From Oehlia diaphana (lineage: Eukaryota > Glomeromycota > Glomeromycetes > Glomerales > Glomeraceae), in NCBI GenBank assembly GCA_003833135.1, contig QZLH01001453.1, forward strand, positions 18,835-31,284: DNA of 12,450 bases. The letters are read 5' to 3'. Every line of letters begins with the position of its first letter. Within the stretch, counting starts at the first letter, position 1. This document shows, in pieces, positions 7,125-12,450 of this stretch. The position numbers were made by a program, and so were the translations under genes. The notes under the pieces were generated by a model, which saw nothing but the letters and a program-made list of their open reading frames with translations, did no database searches and was not told where the DNA came from.

Positions 7125-7373
7125 ATTTCTTGAGATCCTAAGAAATAGCTGCGCCTCAAAGTGGAGAATCCCAACCATTTTCCAAAATAGGTTCCAAATG
7201 AATTTGTGGGTTTGTAACTTTTATTTTCCAAATTATTCCCACATTTGACTTTTCCTTTTTCCACCTTCAAAATTTCCTTCCCACAAACTCCTTTTGATCA
7301 GTTGATATCTCAAAGTTACACGATCTACAAATTAATTACCTGAACTCTAAGTCACCTGATATAAATAATCTAT

Positions 7374-7432
7374 TAGTTTAACGTCATTTCGGACGCTATC
7401 CTATTGGTTGATAGTTTAAAGTCATTCCGGAC
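7374..7432 (-). repeat. 21-bp direct repeat in the U3-like part of the LTR
   Basis: TAGTTTAACGTCATTTCGGAC (7374-7394) recurs at 7412-7432 with two mismatches, at a 38-bp period. A CCAAT box (minus strand) lies between them. Repeated enhancer-like units are common in U3 regions. Confidence 0.7.
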
Positions 7433-7558
7433 CAATTAAAAATACAATTTTAAACTAAAATTTATATACTAATTTTAAATATAATACTGCTCACAATTAA
7501 TAAATTTACTATGTATACTACGGCATTACAATATATGTAAACAAGAATTTTCTTGCGT

Positions 7559-8063
7559 ATGAATAAACTAGTAAACTTGTTGTTAAATGACCCTATTCTT
7601 CAAACTTTGCTTAAAAGTAAAAATTGTAAAATAATATATAACAGATAATAAATGTATACCGTAATACTAGAAAAGTAGCTCAAATTATCAATGACATTTC
7701 ATAAATTATAAAAAAAAGAGTTTGCTTTGCAGATGATAATGAGTATGTCAATTTAAAATCTTTATTTGAAGAATTTGTTAATTAATTAGTAATTTTATTA
7801 ATAGTCATATTGATCAATATTAATCTGAAGAATTACTAATTAAATTACTTATGAATGCAATGATGAAATTTTAAAAGTATAATCAAAGAAATGTGTAAAC
7901 TTTATATTTGATTAACAAAAAATTAGCAAGAAAATTAGTTCTTGATTTTAAAATTAAAAATAATCAATTTTATTTAAAAATTATTTCATTCAAATATGAA
8001 TTATTTCATAATTCTCCAAGAATTCTTTCTAACATTAAAAAAAGTATTATCGGAGAATATAAA
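7559..8063 (+). pseudogene. coding-like relic pieces upstream of the 8360 relic
   Basis: Several plus-strand pieces follow one another. ATG 7559 opens 29 codons with NKLVNLLLNDPILQTLLKS. A second frame (about 7723-7782) reads FADDNEYVNLKSLFEEFVN. A third frame from about 7804 reads EELLIKLLMNAMMKF, then across stops into a 55-codon open stretch (7899-8063) with FKYELFHNSPRILSNIKKS. Frames change and stops intervene, so any gene is dead or has unseen introns. The last part is Lys/Ile/Asn-rich and could be chance; the middle peptide is the most convincing. It might be a separate gene from the one starting at 8360, since a promoter lies between them. No family was recognised. Confidence 0.3.
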
Positions 8064-8198
8064 TAAATGAATCACGTTATTCACGTATCAAATATCACGT
8101 TCAGATCACATGATTAAAACCGCAGAAGAGGTGACATTTTTATGTGATGCCCTTATTGTCACACATTAATCGTCGCCCTGCAATATTTATAATACACA

Positions 8199-8267
8199 CC
8201 AATAAAAACAGTACGCGCCAATCACGTGACAAATTGTGGCAAATCGAAAATTAAATCTTTATAAAAA
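8199..8267 (+). promoter_or_regulatory. promoter of the 8360 relic: two CCAAT boxes, E-box and TATA box
   Basis: CCAAT at 8199-8203 and 8218-8222, the latter overlapping ATCACGTGAC (8221-8230), is followed by TATAAAAA (8260-8267). The ATG at 8360 lies 100 nt after the TATA box. This part is GC-richer than its surroundings. Order and spacing are those of a normal RNA polymerase II promoter. Confidence 0.45.
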
Positions 8268-8359
8268 TTTTACTTTAATAGCACTATAAATTTTAAATAA
8301 CAAACTATATTATTATACGAATTTTTAGCAAATTACTATCAAGTTAACCCTAAAATATT

Positions 8360-9105
8360 ATGAGTACTAGCCAGCAAACCGGGGCAACGCCCTATCATAC
8401 AGGCTAGTGATATTGATATTCAGCAATCAAATTCTTACAATAATTTTAAATAGTTCAACAAATTTTCTTTTGAAAAATGCTTCGTTTTATCTAAGAATTA
8501 TCAATTTAAAATAATAATATACTTATTTTAGATTTTGTTGGTCAATGGCCGAAATTAGTAAGATATAATAAGAATCTATAGATACACCTAAAGAGTTTCT
8601 TTGAAAGATATTATCGCATTTTATTAATTAACTGAAGGAGATCAAGTTGCTAATTACATAATTACAATGAAATTCCATTAATGCAACAAATGAAGGATTC
8701 ATTCTTTATAGATTTTTATTAGTTAATTCTAATATTGAAAATCAGAATTTAAATACATATATTTTGGATTACATTTTAAATTTATGGACTGATGAAAAAT
8801 TATTCCCTACTTGTTTATTATAATGTTTACACACTTATTGTTAGTGAAATTAAGGTATGTATTTAATAGATTTTTATTGAATTTATTTTTTATTTTTAAT
8901 ATTTTACTATTTGTATCCTGTTGTGTTGTAACAGGTTCAAATGAGTTTAAATCAATATAAAAATTTTTGTTTTATACAGTATTTAGATAAATTAGATCTT
9001 TTAATATTTAACGTGTTTTTTTTTATTTTAAGAAAAATATATATACTTATAACTAAAAAAAACCATACAAAGCATATTTATTCAATAAAAGATATTTTAT
9101 TTTGA
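8360..9105 (+). pseudogene. decayed gene with intact promoter and one clean intron, unknown protein
   Basis: ATG 8360 opens MSTSQQTGATPYHTG, then TAG. A shifted frame (8406-8450) continues SDIDIQQSNSYNNFK. Later pieces are VGQWPKLVRYNKNL (8537-8578), IDTPKEFL (8578-8601), and LTEGDQVANYIITMKFH (8628-8678) with a TAA just before it. A 44-codon frame follows at 8689-8820 (NEGFILYRFLLVNSNIE then ILDYILNLWTDEK). The last piece before the intron, LLVYYNVYTLIVSEIK, ends at 8854. A GTATGT...AACAG intron (8855-8934) joins in phase to 56 more codons, with QMSLNQYKNFCFIQYLDK, ending at TGA 9103. The varied residues, shared direction and canonical intron support an old gene. Multiple frameshifts and stops show decay. 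The Phe/Ile/Lys-rich tail after about 9015 may be non-coding. No family was recognised. Confidence 0.5.
8855..8934 (+). other. GT-AG intron inside the 8360 relic
   Basis: Donor GTATGT follows codon AAG, and acceptor TGTAACAG precedes codon GTT, phase 0, 80 nt. Coding-like frames touch both sides without a break, which is the best internal evidence that the relic was once a spliced gene. Confidence 0.5.
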
Positions 9106-9286
9106 TTATGTCACCAATCCAAACCTAAGAGGTGAAAGAATGAAAAAAAAGAAAATAGAAAAAAAAAATTTTGTTTTTGTTAAGAAAATAAAGATGTACT
9201 CTTTTCTTTTTTTCTTGCTTTCACTATGCGATAATAGTGTGTTATTCAACACTAAAAACTCATTAATTAATAGAAAATATTTATTA

Positions 9287-9492
9287 TTAAAAATTATTGT
9301 GAGACTCATGAGGCCAATTCGACTTTCTTAGCCTTTCATGAAGCTGAAAAATGATACTGGCTTGATAATGTTCGATTGCACTTTTTGATTTCCAGTTTTT
9401 TATTTCATTGAAACGGAAATAATCCATCTTTTTGCAAAGAACATGAAGGTATAATTCTGTTTTTCAAGTGAAAAACGTTCATAGAGAAAAAC
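9287..9492 (-). pseudogene. last segment of the minus-strand relic, frameshifted
   Basis: The exon starts in phase as VFLYERFSLEKQNYTF and meets a stop soon after. A neighbouring frame is open for 58 codons (9463-9290), with CKKMDYFRFNEIKNWKSK and IEHYQASIIFQLHERLRKS, ending at TAA 9287-9289. The overlap of two good frames indicates one indel. The second frame is the single most convincing coding stretch in this gene. Confidence 0.52.
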
Positions 9493-9559
9493 CTGATTAC
9501 TAATCATATAATTATGTCATCAAATATTACAATTAATCTCTCAGATATGCAAATATTAC
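9493..9559 (-). other. second short intron of the minus-strand relic
   Basis: GTAATATTTG...TAATCAG, 67 nt, phase 0. The next exon opens with VFLYERFSLEK in the same frame. Confidence 0.42.
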
Positions 9560-9599
9560 CTTCTTGATCCTCCTCTTGACCTGGTCAAAATATGCATGT
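9560..9599 (-). pseudogene. segment 7: 40-nt exon
   Basis: A 40-nt exon between the acceptor at 9600 and donor GTAATA at 9559. It encodes HAYFDQVKRRIKK in phase with the previous exon and ends on a complete codon. Confidence 0.5.
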
Positions 9600-9704
9600 C
9601 TGAAATTAAAAACATTAACATGTTGTTATTTCATATTTTTACAAGAGTGTAGAATTTTTTGTAAGACATAAACACTAAAAAATAATATGGTACTTATTTT
9701 TTAC
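9600..9704 (-). other. phase-compatible GT-AG intron in the minus-strand relic
   Basis: Donor GTAAAA and acceptor TTTTTAATTTCAG bound 105 nt. Removing it joins CA to A, making Gln, and the frame runs on as HAYFDQVKRRIKK. The exact phase match on both sides supports a real splice. Confidence 0.55.
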
Positions 9705-9874
9705 TGAGAAAGCCTTCGCTCATAATGTCCATCTAAATCACATTTGAAGACTCATTTTCAAAATGTTTTATTTTTGTGAAGTTCAGGTTTTGCTTTAAAA
9801 ACTGCAATGTTCTGCAATTTTAAGAGATGGAAAGCTTGACCCAACCTCTTAGTTAATTTCTGTCTGAATGACAG
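9705..9874 (-). pseudogene. segment 6 of the minus-strand relic
   Basis: The frame reads KLTKRLGQAFHLLKLQNIA and on for 38 codons to two close TGA codons (9760 and 9754). It then continues without shift through CDLDGHYERRLS to a donor at 9704. Two CGA-to-TGA transitions would restore arginines in an already basic stretch. Confidence 0.5.
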
Positions 9875-10032
9875 CTAATTGTCCATTAGTCAATTGCATA
9901 CAATAAATTCTGTTCCTATAATATTATTAAATGATACAAGATAATAATTAACATTAGAAAAAAAAAATAAAAAATTTTAATGAAACCATTAAAATAATTC
10001 AAATTTTTGGTAATGAAATTAATTCTATGTCA

Positions 10033-10182
10033 AATGTTATTATTTTTGGTAGGTAACATGTAGAAAGATTGAATAATATGTACTACCACATTTGTAATTA
10101 ATTTCAGTGATGAATGATGAATAAAATTCTCGCTAATTTCGCTAATTGCACAGGTCTTCTTCTGTATAACTTGTTTTATGAT
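10033..10182 (-). pseudogene. segment 5 of the minus-strand relic
   Basis: After ATGTTTAG (ending 10183) 50 codons are open to TGA 10032, including KKTCAISEISENFIHHSSLK. A 9-bp tandem AATTAGCGA (10130-10147 region) lies within it. A second frame is also coding-like in parts, so the true frame is uncertain. Confidence 0.3.
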
Positions 10183-10341
10183 CTAAACATATATTTTATT
10201 AAACTTCATGAAAAAAATTAAACCATAATTTAAAATAAATAATTGTAAATTTCATTTATATTTAAATTTTTTTCATGATTATTATTCCTATTATCAACAT
10301 GTAAATATTAATTTTTTACTGTATACATAAATTTATAATTA

Positions 10342-10414
10342 TGAAAATTTTTTTTCTTTTTCCAATAGGAAAATTTTATTTGTTATAATGAGTTTAGGAC
10401 ATCCTTCATCAATA
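10342..10414 (-). pseudogene. segment 4 of the minus-strand relic
   Basis: After TAATTTAG (ending 10415) the frame reads IDEGCPKLIITNKIFLLE and a Lys-rich end, 24 codons, then TAA at 10341. Confidence 0.33.
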
Positions 10415-10551
10415 CTAAATTACTAATACTATATTTATTTTTTTGAAGTAAAATATCCGAAGTATTTAATTTTTTTTAAATAAATAATATAAAATACAAG
10501 TTATATATGATATACTCTATAACCTCTAAATGAAGTAATATTATAAAAAGT

Positions 10552-10584
10552 TAATAATATTAATTAATAATATTAATTAATAAT
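10552..10584 (+). repeat. 13-bp tandem repeat, 2.5 copies
   Basis: TAATAATATTAAT repeats exactly twice and then partially, within an inferred intron of the minus-strand relic. Confidence 0.85.
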
Positions 10585-10677
10585 GAAAGAGTTTCTTTGA
10601 TCAATTAATATAAATTAATACATTTGTTTGAATTTATGGTATCATACTAGCCTATAATGAAAAGGAAATCAATGTTA

Positions 10678-10768
10678 CTCATTCCTAGAAACATGATTGA
10701 GGACGTAACTTTTTATCAATGATTCAGCTTCAAGGTGATGATTATTCGAAGTTAATTTAAAAAGTTTT
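10678..10768 (-). pseudogene. segment 3 of the minus-strand relic
   Basis: A strong acceptor AATTTTTCAG (ending 10769) is followed by 30 open codons including LTSNNHHLEAESLIKSYVL, then TAA. The acceptor and polar helix-like peptide make this one of the better segments. Confidence 0.45.
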
Positions 10769-10804
10769 CTGAAAAATTTTTTTTATATTACAGTAAAAAC
10801 ATTT

Positions 10805-10806
<2 letters not shown>

Positions 10807-10870
<64 letters not shown>
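10807..10870 (+). repeat. T26-A9-T29 homopolymer block
   Basis: 26 T, 9 A and 29 T follow one another. The A tract can pair with either T tract. On the minus strand it would be a poly-A/poly-T block just upstream of the segment 3 acceptor. The exact length may be affected by sequencing. Confidence 0.85.
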
Positions 10871-10879
10871 GTAAACTAG

Positions 10880-11440
10880 ACACGTTTTTTTATATTAAAT
10901 TATGCATTTCATTTAATAACTAAATTTATTAAAAAGATACATTTTGTTAACTATAATACAATCTAATTTCTGTTATAAAAAGCTGTTTATAATATAGAGT
11001 ATCAATGAAAAAAAATGAAAAAAATAATCTTTTTATAACTTAAGACATTTCTTTTTATAGCTATAAAAAATTTTTATTTTTTTGATAATTTCCAATAAAA
11101 AAAAAAAATGGCATGTCCGTTTATTGTAGATGATCAACCAATTACATCGGGAGTTGTATTCTATGTAGATTTATATGAAAAATCTATGTAAAATTTATAT
11201 ACACTATTCTACATAGTTTTAAATACCCAACATGGATTTTACGTAAACCTGATCTTACATGTAAAGTAAATTTATATAGAATTATATAGAATTTTTATTT
11301 AAAATTCAAATGAAGTCTATATTTTTTAAATAAATATTACATTTAATATTATTTGTTAATTTGCAAATAAAGCTTTCATTTTAAATTATTGCATAAATAC
11401 ATTCTAAATCTTACTAACAAATTATCTAATGATATACATT
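10880..11440. other. non-coding stretch with a small inverted repeat
   Basis: CTATGTAGA (11161-11169) and TCTACATAG (11208-11216) form an inverted repeat. Related words (ATCTATGTA, ACATGTAA, repeated TATATAGAATT) cluster up to 11295, resembling a short non-autonomous element. A 27-codon plus frame from ATG 11108 (MACPFIVDDQPITSGVV) is noted but unsupported. Otherwise plain AT-rich sequence, probably an intron of the minus-strand relic. Confidence 0.3.
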
Positions 11441-11441
11441 A

Positions 11442-11617
11442 GATTACTATCACTCTCTGACCTGCTTTGCTAGTCCAATTTACATATAAACAGTTTCATG
11501 ATAATATAATATCTACAAACACCATACTGGACTTTACACAAGTCGTTTTACAACTTCACAAATCATTGGCCAAATATGCCTTATATGTCATATGATACAT
11601 GTGGTATGGTATACCTT
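11442..11617 (-). pseudogene. segment 2 of the minus-strand relic
   Basis: After the acceptor-like TTAATCTTAG, one frame reads 58 codons with two TGA stops (11558, 11498). It contains GIPYHMYHMTYKAYLANDL and, after the second stop, NCLYVNWTSKAGQRVIVI. It ends at TAA 11441. Confidence 0.45.
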
Positions 11618-11647
11618 CTAAGATTAAAGAAATTAAACAAAGTATCA

Positions 11648-11833
11648 ATCAAAAATAATTTTGCAACTTGCACTAATAATATCAACATATCCCATAATTA
11701 TCTTGGAGGGAGTATAGTTCATAACTAAGTCCCCAGTATTAATTTCCTCATTAGTTTATATTTTTCGTGTTTTCTGTAAACTGTCATTATCATAAAGATA
11801 CAGTTTCCATTTATTTTCATCATATATGGACAT
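11648..11833 (-). pseudogene. segment 1 (start) of the minus-strand relic
   Basis: From ATG 11833 the frame reads 62 codons with a single TAA (11758-11756), ending at TGA 11647. After the stop it continues NEEINTGDLVMNYTPSKIIM. A CAA-to-TAA change would explain the stop. The start is chosen because it is the first ATG in the frame and lies just after an A/T-rich leader. Confidence 0.5.
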
Positions 11834-11875
11834 TTTTAAAAAAAACTTATTGCAATCAATTAAAATGATCACAGA

Positions 11876-12010
11876 TAGGGATGGCAACGGTCAGTCACGG
11901 TCGGTTATCGGTCGGTCATAACCGGTTAAGGGCCTTTGACCGACCAACCGTTTTGGCTGACCATTTTTCTGACCATTTAACCGACCGTTTAACCGACCGT
12001 TTAACTGATA
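11876..12010 (+). mobile_element. hAT-like transposon terminus
   Basis: TAGGGATGGCAACGG begins at 11876 and resembles the (C/T)AGGG(A/G)TG starts typical of hAT elements. It is followed by many CGGTC/GACCG words in both orientations, the subterminal repeat pattern of that superfamily. The candidate 8-bp target duplication on its left is ATCACAGA (11868-11875). The opposite end is not in the window, so the element either extends beyond 12450 or is truncated. A 101-codon plus frame starting inside it mostly translates these repeats and is not called a gene. Confidence 0.5.
11976..12005 (+). repeat. 12-bp tandem repeat, 2.5 copies
   Basis: TTTAACCGACCG repeats exactly at 11976-11987 and 11988-11999, with a partial copy to 12005, inside the hAT-like terminus. 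Confidence 0.85.
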
Positions 12011-12450
12011 ACTTTTTTCTTTTTAACGATGTCGGCTCCACCTGCCACGTGAAGACGTCAAAGTTAGTAAAATCTAGATATTATATGTTGGTTGGTTGGT
12101 TGCTTGGTTTAGATTTGTTACGAACGAAGTGCGAGAGTTTCCCTTCATTAATAAATCTCTCCAGACTCCGTTATCCACTTCTTTAATTATTGCACTCTTT
12201 GGATTCTTCTCCTGTTCATTAATATAGGTAATGTACATTCGGACTAATAGAACTATTATGTTCATGCCTTTCACATATACCTTTGGTTAGTAATTAGTTG
12301 ACTACGCACTTTTACTCATAAGAAAAGGCTAAAGAATCGAGTCAAAATAATTAGAGGGTTAAAATATTCAAAATATCAATTTTTATTTTTCTCAATTCAT
12401 AATCTGATTGCTTGACTATCAAGTCAAAAATGGGTCCTTTTTATAAAATT
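12011..12450. other. probable interior of the hAT-like element, or flank
   Basis: The minus strand has an open frame from ATG 12265 to 12074. It contains IIKEVDNGVWRDLLMKGN, purine-rich as coding DNA often is, but its end runs into the GGTT repeats at about 12087-12100. No transposase motif was seen. The remainder to 12450 is AT-rich with no recognised feature. Confidence 0.25.

Larger units (their letters stand above)
6945..7530 (-). mobile_element. probable solo LTR of an LTR retrotransposon
   Basis: The 586-bp unit starts TGTAATACC (6945) and ends GGCATTACA (7530). These are TG...CA termini that are inverted repeats at 8 of 9 positions. It is flanked by ATAT on both sides (6941-6944, 7531-7534), a possible 4-bp target duplication. 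Read on the minus strand it has LTR order. CCAAT and repeated CCGGAATGAC-type motifs form a U3-like part (7374-7432). TATAAATA follows at 7124-7117, then the palindrome GGTCCATGGACC (7100-7111), then AATAAA (7009-7004) with a GT-rich tail, and finally a hairpin CGTGATTTATCACG (6973-6960) near the end. No primer-binding site, gag or pol is adjacent, so a solo LTR left by recombination is the best reading. A 90-codon frame inside starts at TTG and is not considered a gene. Confidence 0.58.
9287..11833 (-). pseudogene. multi-exon gene relic on the minus strand, unknown protein
   Basis: Eight coding-like segments follow one another on the minus strand. Segment 1 (11833-11648) begins MSIYDENKWKLYLYDND. 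The others are 11615-11442, 10767-10678, 10413-10342, 10182-10033, 9874-9705, 9599-9560 and 9492-9287. The peptides have ordinary protein composition (Trp, His, Gly, Asp, Arg), unlike random AT-rich translation. Acceptor-like AG sites preceded by T-rich tracts lie before six segments. The 9704-9600 intron joins exons in exact phase. Internal stops are one TAA (11758) and four TGA (11558, 11498, 9760, 9754), and there is one frameshift in the last segment. No family was recognised. It could still be functional only if TGA were read through or further introns exist; decay is more likely. A transposon terminus lies 43 bp upstream of the ATG. Confidence 0.52.

Noticed and set aside
6998..7270. 90-codon minus frame
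   Set aside because: It begins at TTG, lies inside the probable solo LTR and spans its TATA box and polyadenylation signal region.
8366..8408. Helitron-like 3' end: hairpin GGGC-AAC-GCCC then CTAG followed by T, with ACTAGCC/GGCTAGT outer repeats
   Set aside because: The segment lies just inside the start codon of the 8360 relic behind a good promoter and reads as a sensible peptide. No Helitron 5' end or helicase was seen. Coincidence is preferred, though a genome copy search could revive it.
9106..9331. Two overlapping frames of 60-67 codons on opposite strands
   Set aside because: Both are Lys/Phe-rich translations of homopolymer tracts; the minus one also collides with the better frame ending at 9287.
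11881..12186. 101-codon plus frame with DRLTDRLTD repeats
   Set aside because: The repeats are the 12-bp subterminal repeats of the hAT-like terminus; the ATG is part of the GGGATGGCAAC end motif.
1..12450. CRISPR array, bacterial operon, rRNA or complete tRNA
   Set aside because: No regularly spaced repeats, no ribosome-binding-site-led gene clusters and no rRNA-like conserved blocks were seen.

Overview
The window looks like nuclear DNA of a very AT-rich eukaryote. GC content is well under 30 % by eye. Genes are sparse, introns are short GT-AG introns, homopolymers are long, and transposon ends and decayed genes are common. This combination fits an early-diverging fungus, most likely an arbuscular mycorrhizal fungus (Glomeromycotina, Rhizophagus-like). 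That assignment rests on style and composition, not on a recognised marker gene, so it is an inference. No rRNA, tRNA, CRISPR array or bacterial operon was seen.

Layout. Positions 1-3200 are mostly non-coding: a hAT-like transposon end (930-1085) followed by three decayed coding relics (about 1085-1412 plus, 1806-1988 minus, 2939-3169 plus). The centre (3467-6794) holds the only two convincing intact genes. They are divergently placed single-exon ORFs (3467-4294 minus, 275 aa; 6189-6689 plus, 166 aa). Their last ~110 residues are clearly homologous (about half identical by hand alignment, two aligned cysteines), while their N-terminal halves are unrelated low-complexity sequence. I do not recognise the family. 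The ~1.9 kb between them carries a repeated ATCGGAG motif, a small palindromic element, two GC-richer islands, a TATA box and a probable 5'-UTR intron of the second gene.

Positions 6945-7530 are a probable solo LTR in minus orientation (TG...CA ends, 4-bp flanking repeat, TATA box, AATAAA). From 7559 to 9105 there are plus-strand relics; the clearest starts at an ATG at 8360 behind a well-formed promoter and has one clean 80-nt intron. From 11833 down to 9287 there is a minus-strand relic of a multi-exon gene, invisible to a simple ORF scan because no piece exceeds about 60 codons. Two of its introns keep splice sites, and one joins exons in perfect phase. A second hAT-like terminus (11876) sits 43 bp upstream of the ATG of that relic.

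How it fits together: one live pair of lineage-specific paralogues lies in a neighbourhood where several other genes have died, often next to transposon termini. Frames were read by eye, and in such AT-rich DNA some short frames will be chance, so confidences on the relics are moderate.
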